Below are positions 1 to 7,713 of a stretch of DNA of 64,000 nucleotides, piece after piece. How positions within the stretch are numbered: position 1 is the stretch's first letter; each line of letters starts with the position of its first letter. The notes below the pieces were generated by a model. That model was given only the letters and a program-made list of their open reading frames with translations. It made no database searches and was not told the origin of the DNA. Made by a program: the position numbers and the translations under genes. Location of the stretch: the NCBI GenBank assembly GCA_031278215.1, contig JAITKV010000029.1, forward strand, positions 28,927 to 92,926, in the 5' to 3' direction. The stretch comes from Spirochaetaceae bacterium (GTDB lineage: Bacteria; Spirochaetota; Spirochaetia; Treponematales; Breznakiellaceae).

Positions 1-295
1 AAACCAGGCGCTTAAACCCGGCGCTTGTACAGTCGTCGTTGCGAAATCCGTCAAAAACCAGGGTGTATTTTCCCATGGAAAGATCGTATCCCGCCAGGCG
101 AAGCTGCTTTCGCAGTTCCACCAGGGCCCCCTTTACCTCCTGCAGCATCGCCGGGTTTGCCGGCGCCCTTTGGAGTTGGGCGCGGAGTATCGTTACCTGA
201 CGGGCAAAGCGGTTTTCCAGGGCGGTGCGGCACAGGAGCAGGGCGGTTTCGTCCAGAAGTCTCCAAACCTCATTGATTTTTTTGGCAATATCCAT
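1..295 (-). CDS. Partial CDS, unknown helical protein (runs off left edge)
   Basis: From an ATG at 295 the minus strand stays open for 98 codons to the window edge without a stop, so the gene is cut by the window. The first 70 residues (beginning MDIAKKINEVWRLLDETALL) are rich in Leu, Arg and Ala and look helical. They are followed by a more beta-like stretch (YDLSMGKYTLVFDGF). I recognise no domain. A TATACT box (311-316, minus strand) lies 15 bases upstream. The gene is divergent from the HMA protein at 330. It is probably real because the opposite strand offers nothing recognisable. Confidence 0.6.
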   Translation of the reverse strand, partial: MDIAKKINEVWRLLDETALLLCRTALENRFARQVTILRAQLQRAPANPAMLQEVKGALVELRKQLRLAGYDLSMGKYTLVFDGFRNDDCTSAGFKRLV

Positions 296-329
296 GTATA
301 TTCCATTAGCAGTATAACAGGGAGTACCC

Positions 330-530
330 ATGAAAACCACTCTTGCTATTAAAGGGATGAGCTGCGAGCACTGCGCAGCCCATATAAAAAAAGCCCTGGA
401 AGAGATCCCCGGGGTTGTGTCGGCGCTGGTAAGCCTAAAGGATGAAAACGCCCTGATTGAACACGGGGATGCGGTTTCTTTAGCGGCCTTTAAAAAAGCG
501 GTATCCGAAGCGGGCTACGAAACGGCATAA
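330..530 (+). CDS. Heavy-metal-associated (CopZ-like) protein
   Basis: A 66-residue single HMA domain. The family is a small ferredoxin-like fold that binds Cu(I) or another soft metal through two Cys and passes it to partners such as P-type ATPases. The metal loop GMSCEHC is at residues 9-15, close to the N terminus as usual, and the length is that of a free-standing metallochaperone. A good ribosome site (GGGAG) lies just before the ATG. The next gene starts one base after its stop, so it is the first gene of a compact operon with tRNA-modifying enzymes. No metal ATPase is visible, so the partner and the metal (Cu or Hg) are open. Confidence 0.85.
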   Translation: MKTTLAIKGMSCEHCAAHIKKALEEIPGVVSALVSLKDENALIEHGDAVSLAAFKKAVSEAGYETA

Positions 531-531
531 C

Positions 532-1374
532 TTGACCGGGACGGCGCAGCGGGGGACGGCACGGGCCCCCTTTCACAGACTGGAACTGCTTGTGGGCAAA
601 GAGGCCCTGGACATCCTGGAAGAAACGGCGGTATTTGTGGCCGGCCTGGGGGGCGTAGGGGGCTGGGCTGCGGAAGCGCTGGTCCGTTCCGGCCTTGGTA
701 AAATTACCATCGTCGATTCCGATTCGGTCTGCATAACCAACATTAACCGCCAGGTTCAGGCCCTGCCCGCCACGGTGGGGCTGCCCAAGGCCGCGGCCCT
801 GATGAAGCGGCTTTTGGATATTAACCCCCGCTGCGAAGTCCGGGCCTTTAACCGGGTTTTTTCCCGGGAAACCGCCCCGTTTTTTGAAATAGAAAAGGCC
901 GCCTATGTGATCGACGCCATTGACAGCCTTAGCTGCAAGCTGGATCTAATAGAATATACCGCGGCCCTGGCGGCGAAGGGGGCCGGGCCGCGGCTTTTCT
1001 CTTCCATGGGGATGGCATGCCGGCTTGATCCGGCCCGGCTTAAGACGGCGGACATCTGGGAAACCTCCGGCTGTCCTTTGGCCCGGCTGGTTAGGCAGGG
1101 GCTGCGCAAGCGGGGCTTTACCGGAGGCTTTACCGTGGTGTACAGTGACGAACAATGTATTTCCGGGGGGGCCGGAACCCTCTGCGGCGGCGGCCGGTGT
1201 CTTTGTTCAAACAAGGATACCGAATGGTGTTCGTCAAAAAAAGTTATTAACGGCAGTATTGTAACCGTAACCGCCGCGGCGGGAATGATCCTGGCCAGCC
1301 TGGTAATTCGGGATATATATTCCCGAACCGCCGGAACCGGGCAGAAAAGCCTTCCGGAGATCCGCCATGGCTAA
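532..1374 (+). CDS. tcdA: tRNA threonylcarbamoyladenosine dehydratase (TcdA/CsdL family)
   Basis: A ThiF/HesA/MoeB-type E1-like adenylating enzyme of 280 residues. TcdA uses ATP to cyclise t6A37 of tRNA to ct6A. The nucleotide-binding glycine motif GLGGVGGWAAEAL is near residue 40, followed by the conserved D-N-R segment (VDSDSVCITNINRQ). Length and the lack of a C-terminal rhodanese favour TcdA over MoeB/ThiF. The start is a TTG at 532, two bases after the HMA stop. A later start would lose the N-terminal helix. The last 8 bases overlap the start of the TtcA-like gene, suggesting translational coupling of two tRNA-modification enzymes. Confidence 0.85.
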   Translation: MTGTAQRGTARAPFHRLELLVGKEALDILEETAVFVAGLGGVGGWAAEALVRSGLGKITIVDSDSVCITNINRQVQALPATVGLPKAAALMKRLLDINPRCEVRAFNRVFSRETAPFFEIEKAAYVIDAIDSLSCKLDLIEYTAALAAKGAGPRLFSSMGMACRLDPARLKTADIWETSGCPLARLVRQGLRKRGFTGGFTVVYSDEQCISGGAGTLCGGGRCLCSNKDTEWCSSKKVINGSIVTVTAAAGMILASLVIRDIYSRTAGTGQKSLPEIRHG

Positions 1375-2095
1375 CCGGTTTCTGCGCCGGGCCGGGGCAA
1401 GCGAAATTGTCCGCAAGCTGGCGGCCAAGGCCGTGGTGGATCGGGGCCTTATTAAGCCCGGCGACCGCGTCCTTATCGCCGCATCCGGGGGCAAGGATTC
1501 CACCGTCATGGCCTGGGCCCTTTCGGCCCTGCGGCGGGCTCTGGGCCGGGGCGGCCCGGCCTATGAACTGGAGGCCCTGCACATTTCCAGTGATTTCTGC
1601 GCCTGCTGTAAAAAGTCCGCCCTGGCCCAAAGGCTTGCACGATGGAACATTCCCTTTACGGACCTTTTTGTACCGGTCCTGGGGCGGCTTAAGGCGGGAA
1701 AGAAAATGAACTGCTACTGGTGTTCCACCCAGCGCAGAACAGAACTACTTAAGTACGCGATAGAAGGGGGATACAACAAGATCGCCCTGGGGCACCACTT
1801 GGACGATATTCTTGAAACCTTTTTTATGAACCTCTGCGCCAAGGGGGAACTGAGCGCCATGCCCGTTAAACTCCGGTACCGCAAGTATCCGGTTACTCTT
1901 ATCCGCCCCCTGGCATATCTGGAAGAACGGCAGATCATTGCCTGTGCAAACGAGCAGGATATTCTTACGGGAACCTGCACCTGCCCCTACGGGGTTAATT
2001 CCACACGGCGGGATATGAGGGAAAAACTTGCCGCCCTGACCGGCAATTCGGGTCCGGTAAAACGGCGAATTCTGCGGGCCCTTCAAAACGCCTAA
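1367..2095 (+). CDS. TtcA-like tRNA thiolation ATP pyrophosphatase
   Basis: A 242-residue N-type ATP-PPase. The PP-loop SGGKDS is near residue 40. Two Cys pairs follow (CACC, then C-x2-C in NCYWCSTQRR), with LGHHLDDILETFFMN and a late C-x-C (GTCTCPYG). This is the pattern of the TtcA group, which thiolates C32 of tRNA using an Fe-S cluster. Whether C32 is the target here is inferred from family membership, since several related subfamilies exist. It begins inside the end of tcdA, in another frame. Confidence 0.8.
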   Translation: MANRFLRRAGASEIVRKLAAKAVVDRGLIKPGDRVLIAASGGKDSTVMAWALSALRRALGRGGPAYELEALHISSDFCACCKKSALAQRLARWNIPFTDLFVPVLGRLKAGKKMNCYWCSTQRRTELLKYAIEGGYNKIALGHHLDDILETFFMNLCAKGELSAMPVKLRYRKYPVTLIRPLAYLEERQIIACANEQDILTGTCTCPYGVNSTRRDMREKLAALTGNSGPVKRRILRALQNA

Positions 2096-2123
2096 GCTTT
2101 ACCGGCGCCCTGCGGGCCCCCCG

Positions 2124-2330
2124 GTGCGGATCTTTGGGCTTACCCTGGGGTTTATGATGGGGATAGAAATGGTTTCGGCAAATTGGGGGGGCCTGCTTAA
2201 CGCGCTTATCCAGCCTTCCATAGGCTGTATCAACCGGTACATGGGGGCCCCCTGGGGATCCCGCGGCGCCCTGGTGTTTTCTTTTGCCCTGGGGCTGATC
2301 TTGCTTTTGATCCGGCGGAAGCGGCGGTGA
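2124..2330 (+). CDS. Small membrane protein, unknown
   Basis: A 68-residue reading frame with a GTG start. It has a hydrophobic C-terminal helix (GALVFSFALGLILLLI) followed by a basic RRKRR tail, as in a single-pass protein with the tail inside the cell. The stop overlaps the GTG of the next gene (GTGA), a coupling arrangement seen repeatedly in this genome, and this is the main support. No obvious ribosome site and no recognisable family. Confidence 0.45.
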   Translation: MRIFGLTLGFMMGIEMVSANWGGLLNALIQPSIGCINRYMGAPWGSRGALVFSFALGLILLLIRRKRR

Positions 2331-3142
2331 AGATTAGGGTTCTTGGTTCAGGCACTTCCCAGGGTGTGCCGGTTGTCGGCTGCACCTGCCCGGTTTGCCT
2401 GTCCGCGGACAGCCGGGATAAACGCAGCCGCTGTTCCCTGTATATAAAGGGAAAGGACGGGGAACAGGCGGTAATTGATACGGGGCCGGAATTTCGCCTT
2501 CAGGCCCTGCAGGCGGGGATTAGCTCTTTGGACGCGGTACTTCTTACCCACGCCCATGCGGACCATATTCATGGCCTGGACGACATACGGCCCCTAAGCA
2601 AAGAAACGGCGATTCCCATTTACGGAAACAAAAAGACCCTGCGGGAATTTAAAGAACGGTTTTCGTATATTTTTAAACGGACCCAGCAGGGAGGAGGGAA
2701 GCCCCGGATTAAACCGGTCCTGGCCGCCGGACCGTTTAGAATCGGCGGCCTCTGCTTTGTCCCCATCCCGGTAAAGCACGGCGTCTTGGATATTCTGGGC
2801 TGGATGGGTTTTGAATACCACAGAAAAAATGAAACCAAATTTGTTTACATAACCGATTGTACCCGCATAGGCCGGGATTCCCTGAGCCGCATTACCGAAG
2901 GAGGCCCCCCGGAACTCTGTATTATCGGGGCCCTTCGGGTCCGGCCCCATAAAACCCACTTTAACTTTGAAGAGGCCCTGTCCGCAGCTGCCGAAACAGG
3001 GGCCCGCCGGATTTTTTTAACCCACATCTGCCATGAACATTCGCACCGGGAAATAGAAAGCTACTGCGCCGGCTTTGCGGAGGCCGGGAAAATTACCGCG
3101 AAAACCGGACCGGCCTGGGACGGAATGGAACTGGATTTATAG
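2327..3142 (+). CDS. MBL-fold metallohydrolase, PhnP-like
   Basis: A 271-residue metallo-beta-lactamase-fold phosphodiesterase. The N terminus GSGTSQGVPVVGCTCPVC is typical of the PhnP/LipB-associated branch, including the Cys group that binds a structural zinc. The catalytic HAHADH motif lies near residue 75, with later His/Asp ligands in VYITDCT and LTHICHEH. PhnP hydrolyses cyclic ribose phosphates in the C-P lyase pathway, but no phn genes are nearby, so a general cyclic phosphodiesterase is all I infer. GTG start inside the stop of the small membrane protein. Confidence 0.8.
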   Translation: MKIRVLGSGTSQGVPVVGCTCPVCLSADSRDKRSRCSLYIKGKDGEQAVIDTGPEFRLQALQAGISSLDAVLLTHAHADHIHGLDDIRPLSKETAIPIYGNKKTLREFKERFSYIFKRTQQGGGKPRIKPVLAAGPFRIGGLCFVPIPVKHGVLDILGWMGFEYHRKNETKFVYITDCTRIGRDSLSRITEGGPPELCIIGALRVRPHKTHFNFEEALSAAAETGARRIFLTHICHEHSHREIESYCAGFAEAGKITAKTGPAWDGMELDL

Positions 3143-3174
3143 ATTAGAACGCCGATTCGGGCTATACTGGTAGT

Positions 3175-3732
3175 ATGGCAAATCCCGAATTAGTTAGAAC
3201 CATGGACTATATCCTTAACCGCTGTGATGAAAAATCCATTGACGCGGTGGCCGCGGCGGTGGTACGCCGCCGGAGGGAGCTAGCCATGTTTGGCGGAACG
3301 GCAAATTTACCGGATCCCAAGAAAATGGCCAGGGAGGTTTCCGGCCAAATCAATGTGGGGGCCAGCATTGACGGACTTAGGGAAACGGTGCGGAATATGG
3401 CCCTCCGGATCATCCGCCAGGAGGCGCCGGAACTAAGCGAGGATCAAATCGCAGAGCTTGCCGCAACGTGGATACCCGGCGGCAGCAAGGACCGGGCCCT
3501 GCCCCCGGATCTGATTCGGGAAATGGCCGATCAGTTTGTATCGTTTTCGACCCGCCGCATGTCCGCGGCGGAGGAACAAAGACTGCGGAAAGAAATGGGC
3601 GATTGGCCGCAGCGGTATTGGAAAGCCCTGCCCGGGGTGGTCCGCCTGCTTATAACAGATTATTTAAACGGGGAAATCGGCGAAAAAGAATACCTGTCAA
3701 AGCTGGATTCCGCGCTGCTGGTAAGCGGATAA
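3175..3732 (+). CDS. Unknown helical protein, possibly from a leaderless mRNA
   Basis: A 185-residue protein, mostly charged and helical, with no signal peptide, membrane segment or domain I recognise. It starts MANPELVRTMDYILNRCDEK. A Tyr/Leu-rich C terminus (VRLLITDYLNGEIGEKEYL) could mediate oligomerisation. The ATG has no ribosome site. Instead TATACT (3163-3168) ends 6 bases before it, so the transcript may begin at or next to the start codon. Confidence 0.7.
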   Translation: MANPELVRTMDYILNRCDEKSIDAVAAAVVRRRRELAMFGGTANLPDPKKMAREVSGQINVGASIDGLRETVRNMALRIIRQEAPELSEDQIAELAATWIPGGSKDRALPPDLIREMADQFVSFSTRRMSAAEEQRLRKEMGDWPQRYWKALPGVVRLLITDYLNGEIGEKEYLSKLDSALLVSG

Positions 3733-3845
3733 ACCCCGGCCTGCGTAAGCGCCGGGCCTTTGCCACAGGGAACCGGCCCGTCCCTTGTCCGGCAGCCTTG
3801 CATCCGTGGCGCCTGCGGGCACGGACCCTGCCTATGCATAGACCC

Positions 3846-3882
3846 GGGCCGTCCGGAAAGTTTGCCGCCTTCCGGACGGCCC
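3846..3882. terminator. 13-bp hairpin between convergent genes
   Basis: GGGCCGTCCGGAA (3846-3858) pairs perfectly with TTCCGGACGGCCC (3870-3882) around an 11-base loop. It lies between the plus gene ending at 3732 and the minus gene ending at 3889. Neither flank has a strong T-tract, so it may act as a shared barrier or RNA stabiliser rather than a classical terminator. A weaker GC hairpin (CCGGC...GCCGG) lies just before, near 3736-3758. Confidence 0.5.
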
Positions 3883-3888
3883 CTCTGT

Positions 3889-4278
3889 CTATGATGCAAT
3901 TCTTTTGTTGTATGCATCCGCCAGGGCGTTTGTATTTTTTATTATGATATGCACGGCCATGAACGGACCTATGATGATCAAAATGCCCAGGATATACCAA
4001 AGTAAAACAAGGCTGCCGCCTTCCTTTATTGTTACATCGTATTTTTTTCCGTTATCCTGTAAACGTTCCCCCAGCATATAAAGCCACACCAGGTTATAAA
4101 TACCCAAAGTAACTATGCCCAGCAATAACCATTTAAGTAAACCGCCGGTTTTTTTCCCGTCCCCTTCACAAATGGTATTTACATCCTTTGCTAATTTATA
4201 AATCCAATAAAACCCGTAAAGCCCAAGGGTGATAATTGAAAATAAAATCAACCGGACCAGTCCCCGCTTCTTAATCAT
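3889..4278 (-). CDS. DUF4234-type membrane protein
   Basis: A 129-residue integral membrane protein with about three helices. Two repeats of the DUF4234 signature are visible: LFSIITLGLYGFYWIYKLAKD and LGIVTLGIYNLVWLYMLG, each an aliphatic helix ending in G-x-Y-x2-x-W. Function unknown in the family. The start is the ATG at 4278 (MIKKRG), because the ideal ribosome site GGAGG lies inside the 4 codons that follow the upstream in-frame ATG at 4290. Confidence 0.75.
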   Translation of the reverse strand: MIKKRGLVRLILFSIITLGLYGFYWIYKLAKDVNTICEGDGKKTGGLLKWLLLGIVTLGIYNLVWLYMLGERLQDNGKKYDVTIKEGGSLVLLWYILGILIIIGPFMAVHIIIKNTNALADAYNKRIAS

Positions 4279-4317
4279 TTTAGCCTCCATAAAATAAAAA
4301 TAAAAACAAAATAACCC

Positions 4318-4353
4318 GGCGTCGGCGGCGCCGGCGGCGTCGGCGGCGCCGGC
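4318..4353. repeat. 18-bp GC-rich tandem repeat (2 copies)
   Basis: Two exact copies of ggcgtcggcggcgccggc lie back to back upstream of the DUF4234 gene and downstream of the chemoreceptor. They are followed by GGCGG-AATTTTA-CCGCC inverted bits (4351-4382). Similar short GC repeats sit at 11710-11743 and 42829-42913. The role is unknown. Confidence 0.7.
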
Positions 4354-4389
4354 GGAATTTTACCGCCGCAATTTTACCGCCGGACCGTT

Positions 4390-6471
4390 TTAAGCCCGCA
4401 CCTTAAAGGGGCCGATGGATTCTTCCAGTTCCCGCGCCCCTGTCCCGGCGTGTTCCGCCGCCAAAACAACCAATTCGGAATTGACGCCGAGGGATTTAGC
4501 GCCCTCTTCGCACCGGGACACCTTGTCGTCCACGCTGCGGCTAAGGCCGGTAAGGCTCCGGCAGGCTTCCACCGCGCTGGCGGCGCTGGTTTTCATGGCC
4601 GCCGCGCCGGCTTCCACATCCCGGGTAATGGCGTTAAGCGCGGCGATGGAATCCAGAAACTGCCGGGATCCGCTGCCCTGTTCACCGGCGGCGTTTTTTA
4701 AATCCTCCGATATTTTTTCGATCCGGCGGATCATCTCAATCATGCCGTCAAAAGATTTTTCCACATGGGAAGAACCTTCGGCGATCTTTTGGATCCGCTT
4801 TTGTACCGACAACAGCGCTTCCTCGGAACTTTTTGCCTGCTGGGCGGTGGTTTCCGCCAGCTTGCGGATCTCCTGGGCTACCACGGCGAAGCCCTTCCCC
4901 GTTTCTCCCGCGTGGGCCGCCTCTATGGCGGCGTTCATCGAAAGCAGGTTTGTCTGGGTGGCCACATCGGAAATAACCTTGTTCATTTCCGCCAGGGCCT
5001 GGGACTCCTGTTCCACCATCCTGGTGGCCGCGGCGGTTTCGGAAAGCCGCTTTTTTTCTTCCATGGATAAGTTAACCAGTTCCTGAATATGGTTATTGGC
5101 GGTAACGGTATTGTTTTCAATGGAGTGGATGCTCGCCGCCAGTTCCTCTATGGCAGAAGAGGCCCCGCTGATTTGTCCGCTCTGTTCCCGGATTTTTTCG
5201 TTCAGCCGTTCAATTTCCGCCATCACCTGGGTTACCGAAGATTCGTTTTGGCTGATGGATTCGTTTTCCCGGCTAATATCCCGCCGGATCGATTCTACCG
5301 CGTCTTTTACCGCGGAGACCGTTTCTCTGGTTACCGAAATTGACCGGGAAAGATCTTCGGCCACCCCGCTAATGCGTTGGGAAGCATCCTTGATTCCTTT
5401 TATCAATACGCTGATCCCGGCGGCAAACCGGTTAAACCCCGCGGAAAGGGCCGAGGCCTCCCTGGAAGCATAGTCCGCGGCCTCGGCGCTTAAGTCCCCT
5501 CCGGCGATAAGGTTAAAGGAACTTACCAGTTTTTTAAAGGGCGCCGTCAGGGTGCGGCTAAAGATAATGGCGACGATACTGGCAAGGAGCACCAGGACCA
5601 ATACAATAAGGATCACCGTCCGCAGAAGCCGGACAGAGCCGTCGCGCAGGGTCTCCAGGGAACCTGTGGAAACCAAAAACCAGTTGGTTCCGCTTACCGG
5701 CGCGGAACAGATATAGCTGCTGCTGTTCAACAAAACGGTAGTTTCATCGGACAGGATATTCTCCTTGTTCAGATCGCCTGTATCATCAAAGATGCTTTTG
5801 GTCATGATGTATTCGGGGTTTGAATGAACAATATATAGGCCGTTCCCGTCAATAAGAACCGTATTGCCGTCTTCGGTTATTTTTCTCTGCGACACGATAT
5901 CGTTTAATACATCCACAAACACATCCACCGCTATAACGCCGGAGATGGTCCCCGCATCATCCCTCACGGTGCGGGTTACGGTAATGCAGAGCCTTCCGGT
6001 TTGGCTGTCCACATAGGGGGCGGTGATCACCGTGGTGTCGGGAAGCGCCATGGCGTCAATAAACCAGGGCCGTTCCGGCGGGTCCCAGTCCGGGCCGGGA
6101 ACCCAGCCGCTGGCAAACAGAAAGTACCCGCCCGGGGCGTACCGGGAAGCCGCCGTGCCGTAATACATTTCAAAGGCGCCGGGAACGGCGGCGATCATCC
6201 GCTCCATGACGGCCCGCCTTGTTTCCAGAGAAGGCAGGGCGTGGAAAATCGCCGCGCCGTTGCCGGCCATATCCAGAAACGGCGTCAGGGCGTGTTGTAT
6301 ATCCGCATTAAGATACCGCATGGTTATATCCGCCGTGGAACGGAGATTCCCGGCGGTGATCCTGCCAAGGTTTGACATAAAAAAGGCCGAAAGAACCACG
6401 GAAATAAGAATCACCAGGGTCAAACACAAAATAAGGATCTGAAACGCCAAGGACGCGTGCTTCTTCTTCAT
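4390..6471 (-). CDS. Methyl-accepting chemotaxis protein (dCache-type)
   Basis: A transmembrane chemoreceptor of 693 residues. Layout: N-terminal membrane helix (residues about 6-28), a large periplasmic dCache-like ligand domain (about 35-270, with [20 protein letters not shown] and a later VIAVDVFVD repeat), a second membrane helix ([18 protein letters not shown]), HAMP, and a long signalling coiled coil. The signalling tip is canonical ([20 protein letters not shown], about residue 520). The start is the ATG at 6471 with AAGGAGAAG 8 bases upstream. A GTG two codons earlier is too close to that site. The ligand is unknown. No CheA/CheW lie nearby, so it is an orphan receptor. Confidence 0.93.
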   Translation of the reverse strand: MKKKHASLAFQILILCLTLVILISVVLSAFFMSNLGRITAGNLRSTADITMRYLNADIQHALTPFLDMAGNGAAIFHALPSLETRRAVMERMIAAVPGAFEMYYGTAASRYAPGGYFLFASGWVPGPDWDPPERPWFIDAMALPDTTVITAPYVDSQTGRLCITVTRTVRDDAGTISGVIAVDVFVDVLNDIVSQRKITEDGNTVLIDGNGLYIVHSNPEYIMTKSIFDDTGDLNKENILSDETTVLLNSSSYICSAPVSGTNWFLVSTGSLETLRDGSVRLLRTVILIVLVLVLLASIVAIIFSRTLTAPFKKLVSSFNLIAGGDLSAEAADYASREASALSAGFNRFAAGISVLIKGIKDASQRISGVAEDLSRSISVTRETVSAVKDAVESIRRDISRENESISQNESSVTQVMAEIERLNEKIREQSGQISGASSAIEELAASIHSIENNTVTANNHIQELVNLSMEEKKRLSETAAATRMVEQESQALAEMNKVISDVATQTNLLSMNAAIEAAHAGETGKGFAVVAQEIRKLAETTAQQAKSSEEALLSVQKRIQKIAEGSSHVEKSFDGMIEMIRRIEKISEDLKNAAGEQGSGSRQFLDSIAALNAITRDVEAGAAAMKTSAASAVEACRSLTGLSRSVDDKVSRCEEGAKSLGVNSELVVLAAEHAGTGARELEESIGPFKVRA

Positions 6472-6635
6472 ATACACTTCTCCTTTGGAACGCCGGCCTT
6501 ATAGGCCTTTGCCAGGTGGACGCAGTTTAGTTCCTTTCCCCCCGCAATGCCGGTGATGCAGGACCTTTCCGCCGAGTTTTTCCTTATACTTGTTTGCAAG
6601 GCGGTTTACGGCGTGTTCCGGTCCAGGGCCCGTCC

Positions 6636-7184
6636 CTAGGGTATAAACGAAACCTTTACGGCGCTGATCATGTTCCGGGCCCGCGTATCATTTCCAAAGT
6701 ACCGGGGCTGAAGTTCCACGGGCCTCGCGGGGCTTCCCCACTGTACCGATGCGCTGTAGAGTACCCGGGTTTCATTGCGAAGGCTCCCTTCCACATACAC
6801 CCGGTACTCTCCCCGGGGAAGGGCCGCTCCGGTATGATCCGTCCCGTCCCAGCGGTAAACCAGGGCGCCGGCCGGGGGAGTGGCGCCGGTAAAGGCGTCT
6901 ACCTGGGCCCTGCTCATGCGGGCCAGGCCCGACTGTTCCACCCAGGTGGGAATCGACTGGGGCCGTTTGCTATAGCCGCCGGAAGCGGTAAACCGGGTCG
7001 CGTAGAGGGTCTTTACATAATTACCCCGGGCGTCTGTTATCCATACGGCAAACTGGTTGGAGCCGAAGCCCCCTTGACGGGTATAAACAAGGGAGATTTC
7101 CAGGGCGCCGGAAACCGGCTGGGCAAAGCCGCCCGTCCGGATCAGGGCCCCTAAAAGGACAAGCGCCACAAAAAATTTTTTCAT
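6636..7184 (-). CDS. Periplasmic DUF2271 protein
   Basis: A 182-residue exported protein with a clear signal peptide (MKKFFVALVLLGALIRTGGFA). The mature part matches the DUF2271 pattern: an early FAVWITDARGNYVKTLYATR segment, then a Trp/Pro-rich stretch, VDAFTGATPPAG, YRWDGTDHTG and a GEYRVYVEGSL strand. Homologues are often found with FMN-linked flavoproteins or iron-acquisition modules, but no such partner is next to it. The start is the ATG at 7184, with GGAG 7 bases upstream. Longer in-frame starts lack a ribosome site. Confidence 0.75.
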   Translation of the reverse strand: MKKFFVALVLLGALIRTGGFAQPVSGALEISLVYTRQGGFGSNQFAVWITDARGNYVKTLYATRFTASGGYSKRPQSIPTWVEQSGLARMSRAQVDAFTGATPPAGALVYRWDGTDHTGAALPRGEYRVYVEGSLRNETRVLYSASVQWGSPARPVELQPRYFGNDTRARNMISAVKVSFIP

Positions 7185-7350
7185 AGGTAACTCCATAACA
7201 CAGCATAACACAAAGCGTTTTCTTTTGCCATGCAAAAAATCAGGGCCCGGAAATCGCCGCGGTAAAATTCCCGCGCCCCTGGCCGCGGTCGCAGGCGGAC
7301 CCGTGGGCCCCCGGGTATTCCGGGACGCCCGGCGGCGGGAGCCTTGCGTC

Positions 7351-7713
7351 CTACTCCCCGATTACCGTCTTTATCTTTTCAAGCAGTATGTCTTTTTCGA
7401 TGGGCTTTTTTATATAGCCTTCTACCCCCAGGTTAAGGGCCTTGGAGACGGTCTTAAAATCCGATTCGGAAGACACAAAAATTACCGGGGTATTTTCGTA
7501 CCACACCTGCGTTTTTATGTATTTAAGGAATTCTATGCCGTTCATTCCGGGCATTAAAATGTCCAGTAAGATAAGGTCAAACTTGGTGCTGTGTAAAAGA
7601 GAGAATGCCTTGGTGGTGGTTTTGGCGGGATAAACCGCATACTTACCGCCAAGAAAGTCCGCAATAATATTGATAACCTCAGGCTGGTCATCCACGGTTA
7701 AAATTTTCTTCAT
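7351..7713 (-). CDS. Single-domain response regulator (CheY-like)
   Basis: A 120-residue stand-alone receiver. All key residues are present: acidic pair in VDDQP, phospho-acceptor Asp in LLDILMPGMNG (about residue 51), Ser in FVSSES and the KKP lysine. It has no output domain, so it acts by protein contact. Its ATG overlaps the TGA of the hybrid kinase (ATGA), which strongly suggests it is the cognate or phosphorelay target of that kinase. Confidence 0.9.
   Translation of the reverse strand: MKKILTVDDQPEVINIIADFLGGKYAVYPAKTTTKAFSLLHSTKFDLILLDILMPGMNGIEFLKYIKTQVWYENTPVIFVSSESDFKTVSKALNLGVEGYIKKPIEKDILLEKIKTVIGE

Noticed and set aside
4270..4290. Upstream ATG of the DUF4234 gene at 4290
   Set aside because: The GGAGG ribosome site lies after that ATG, so the start at 4278 is preferred.
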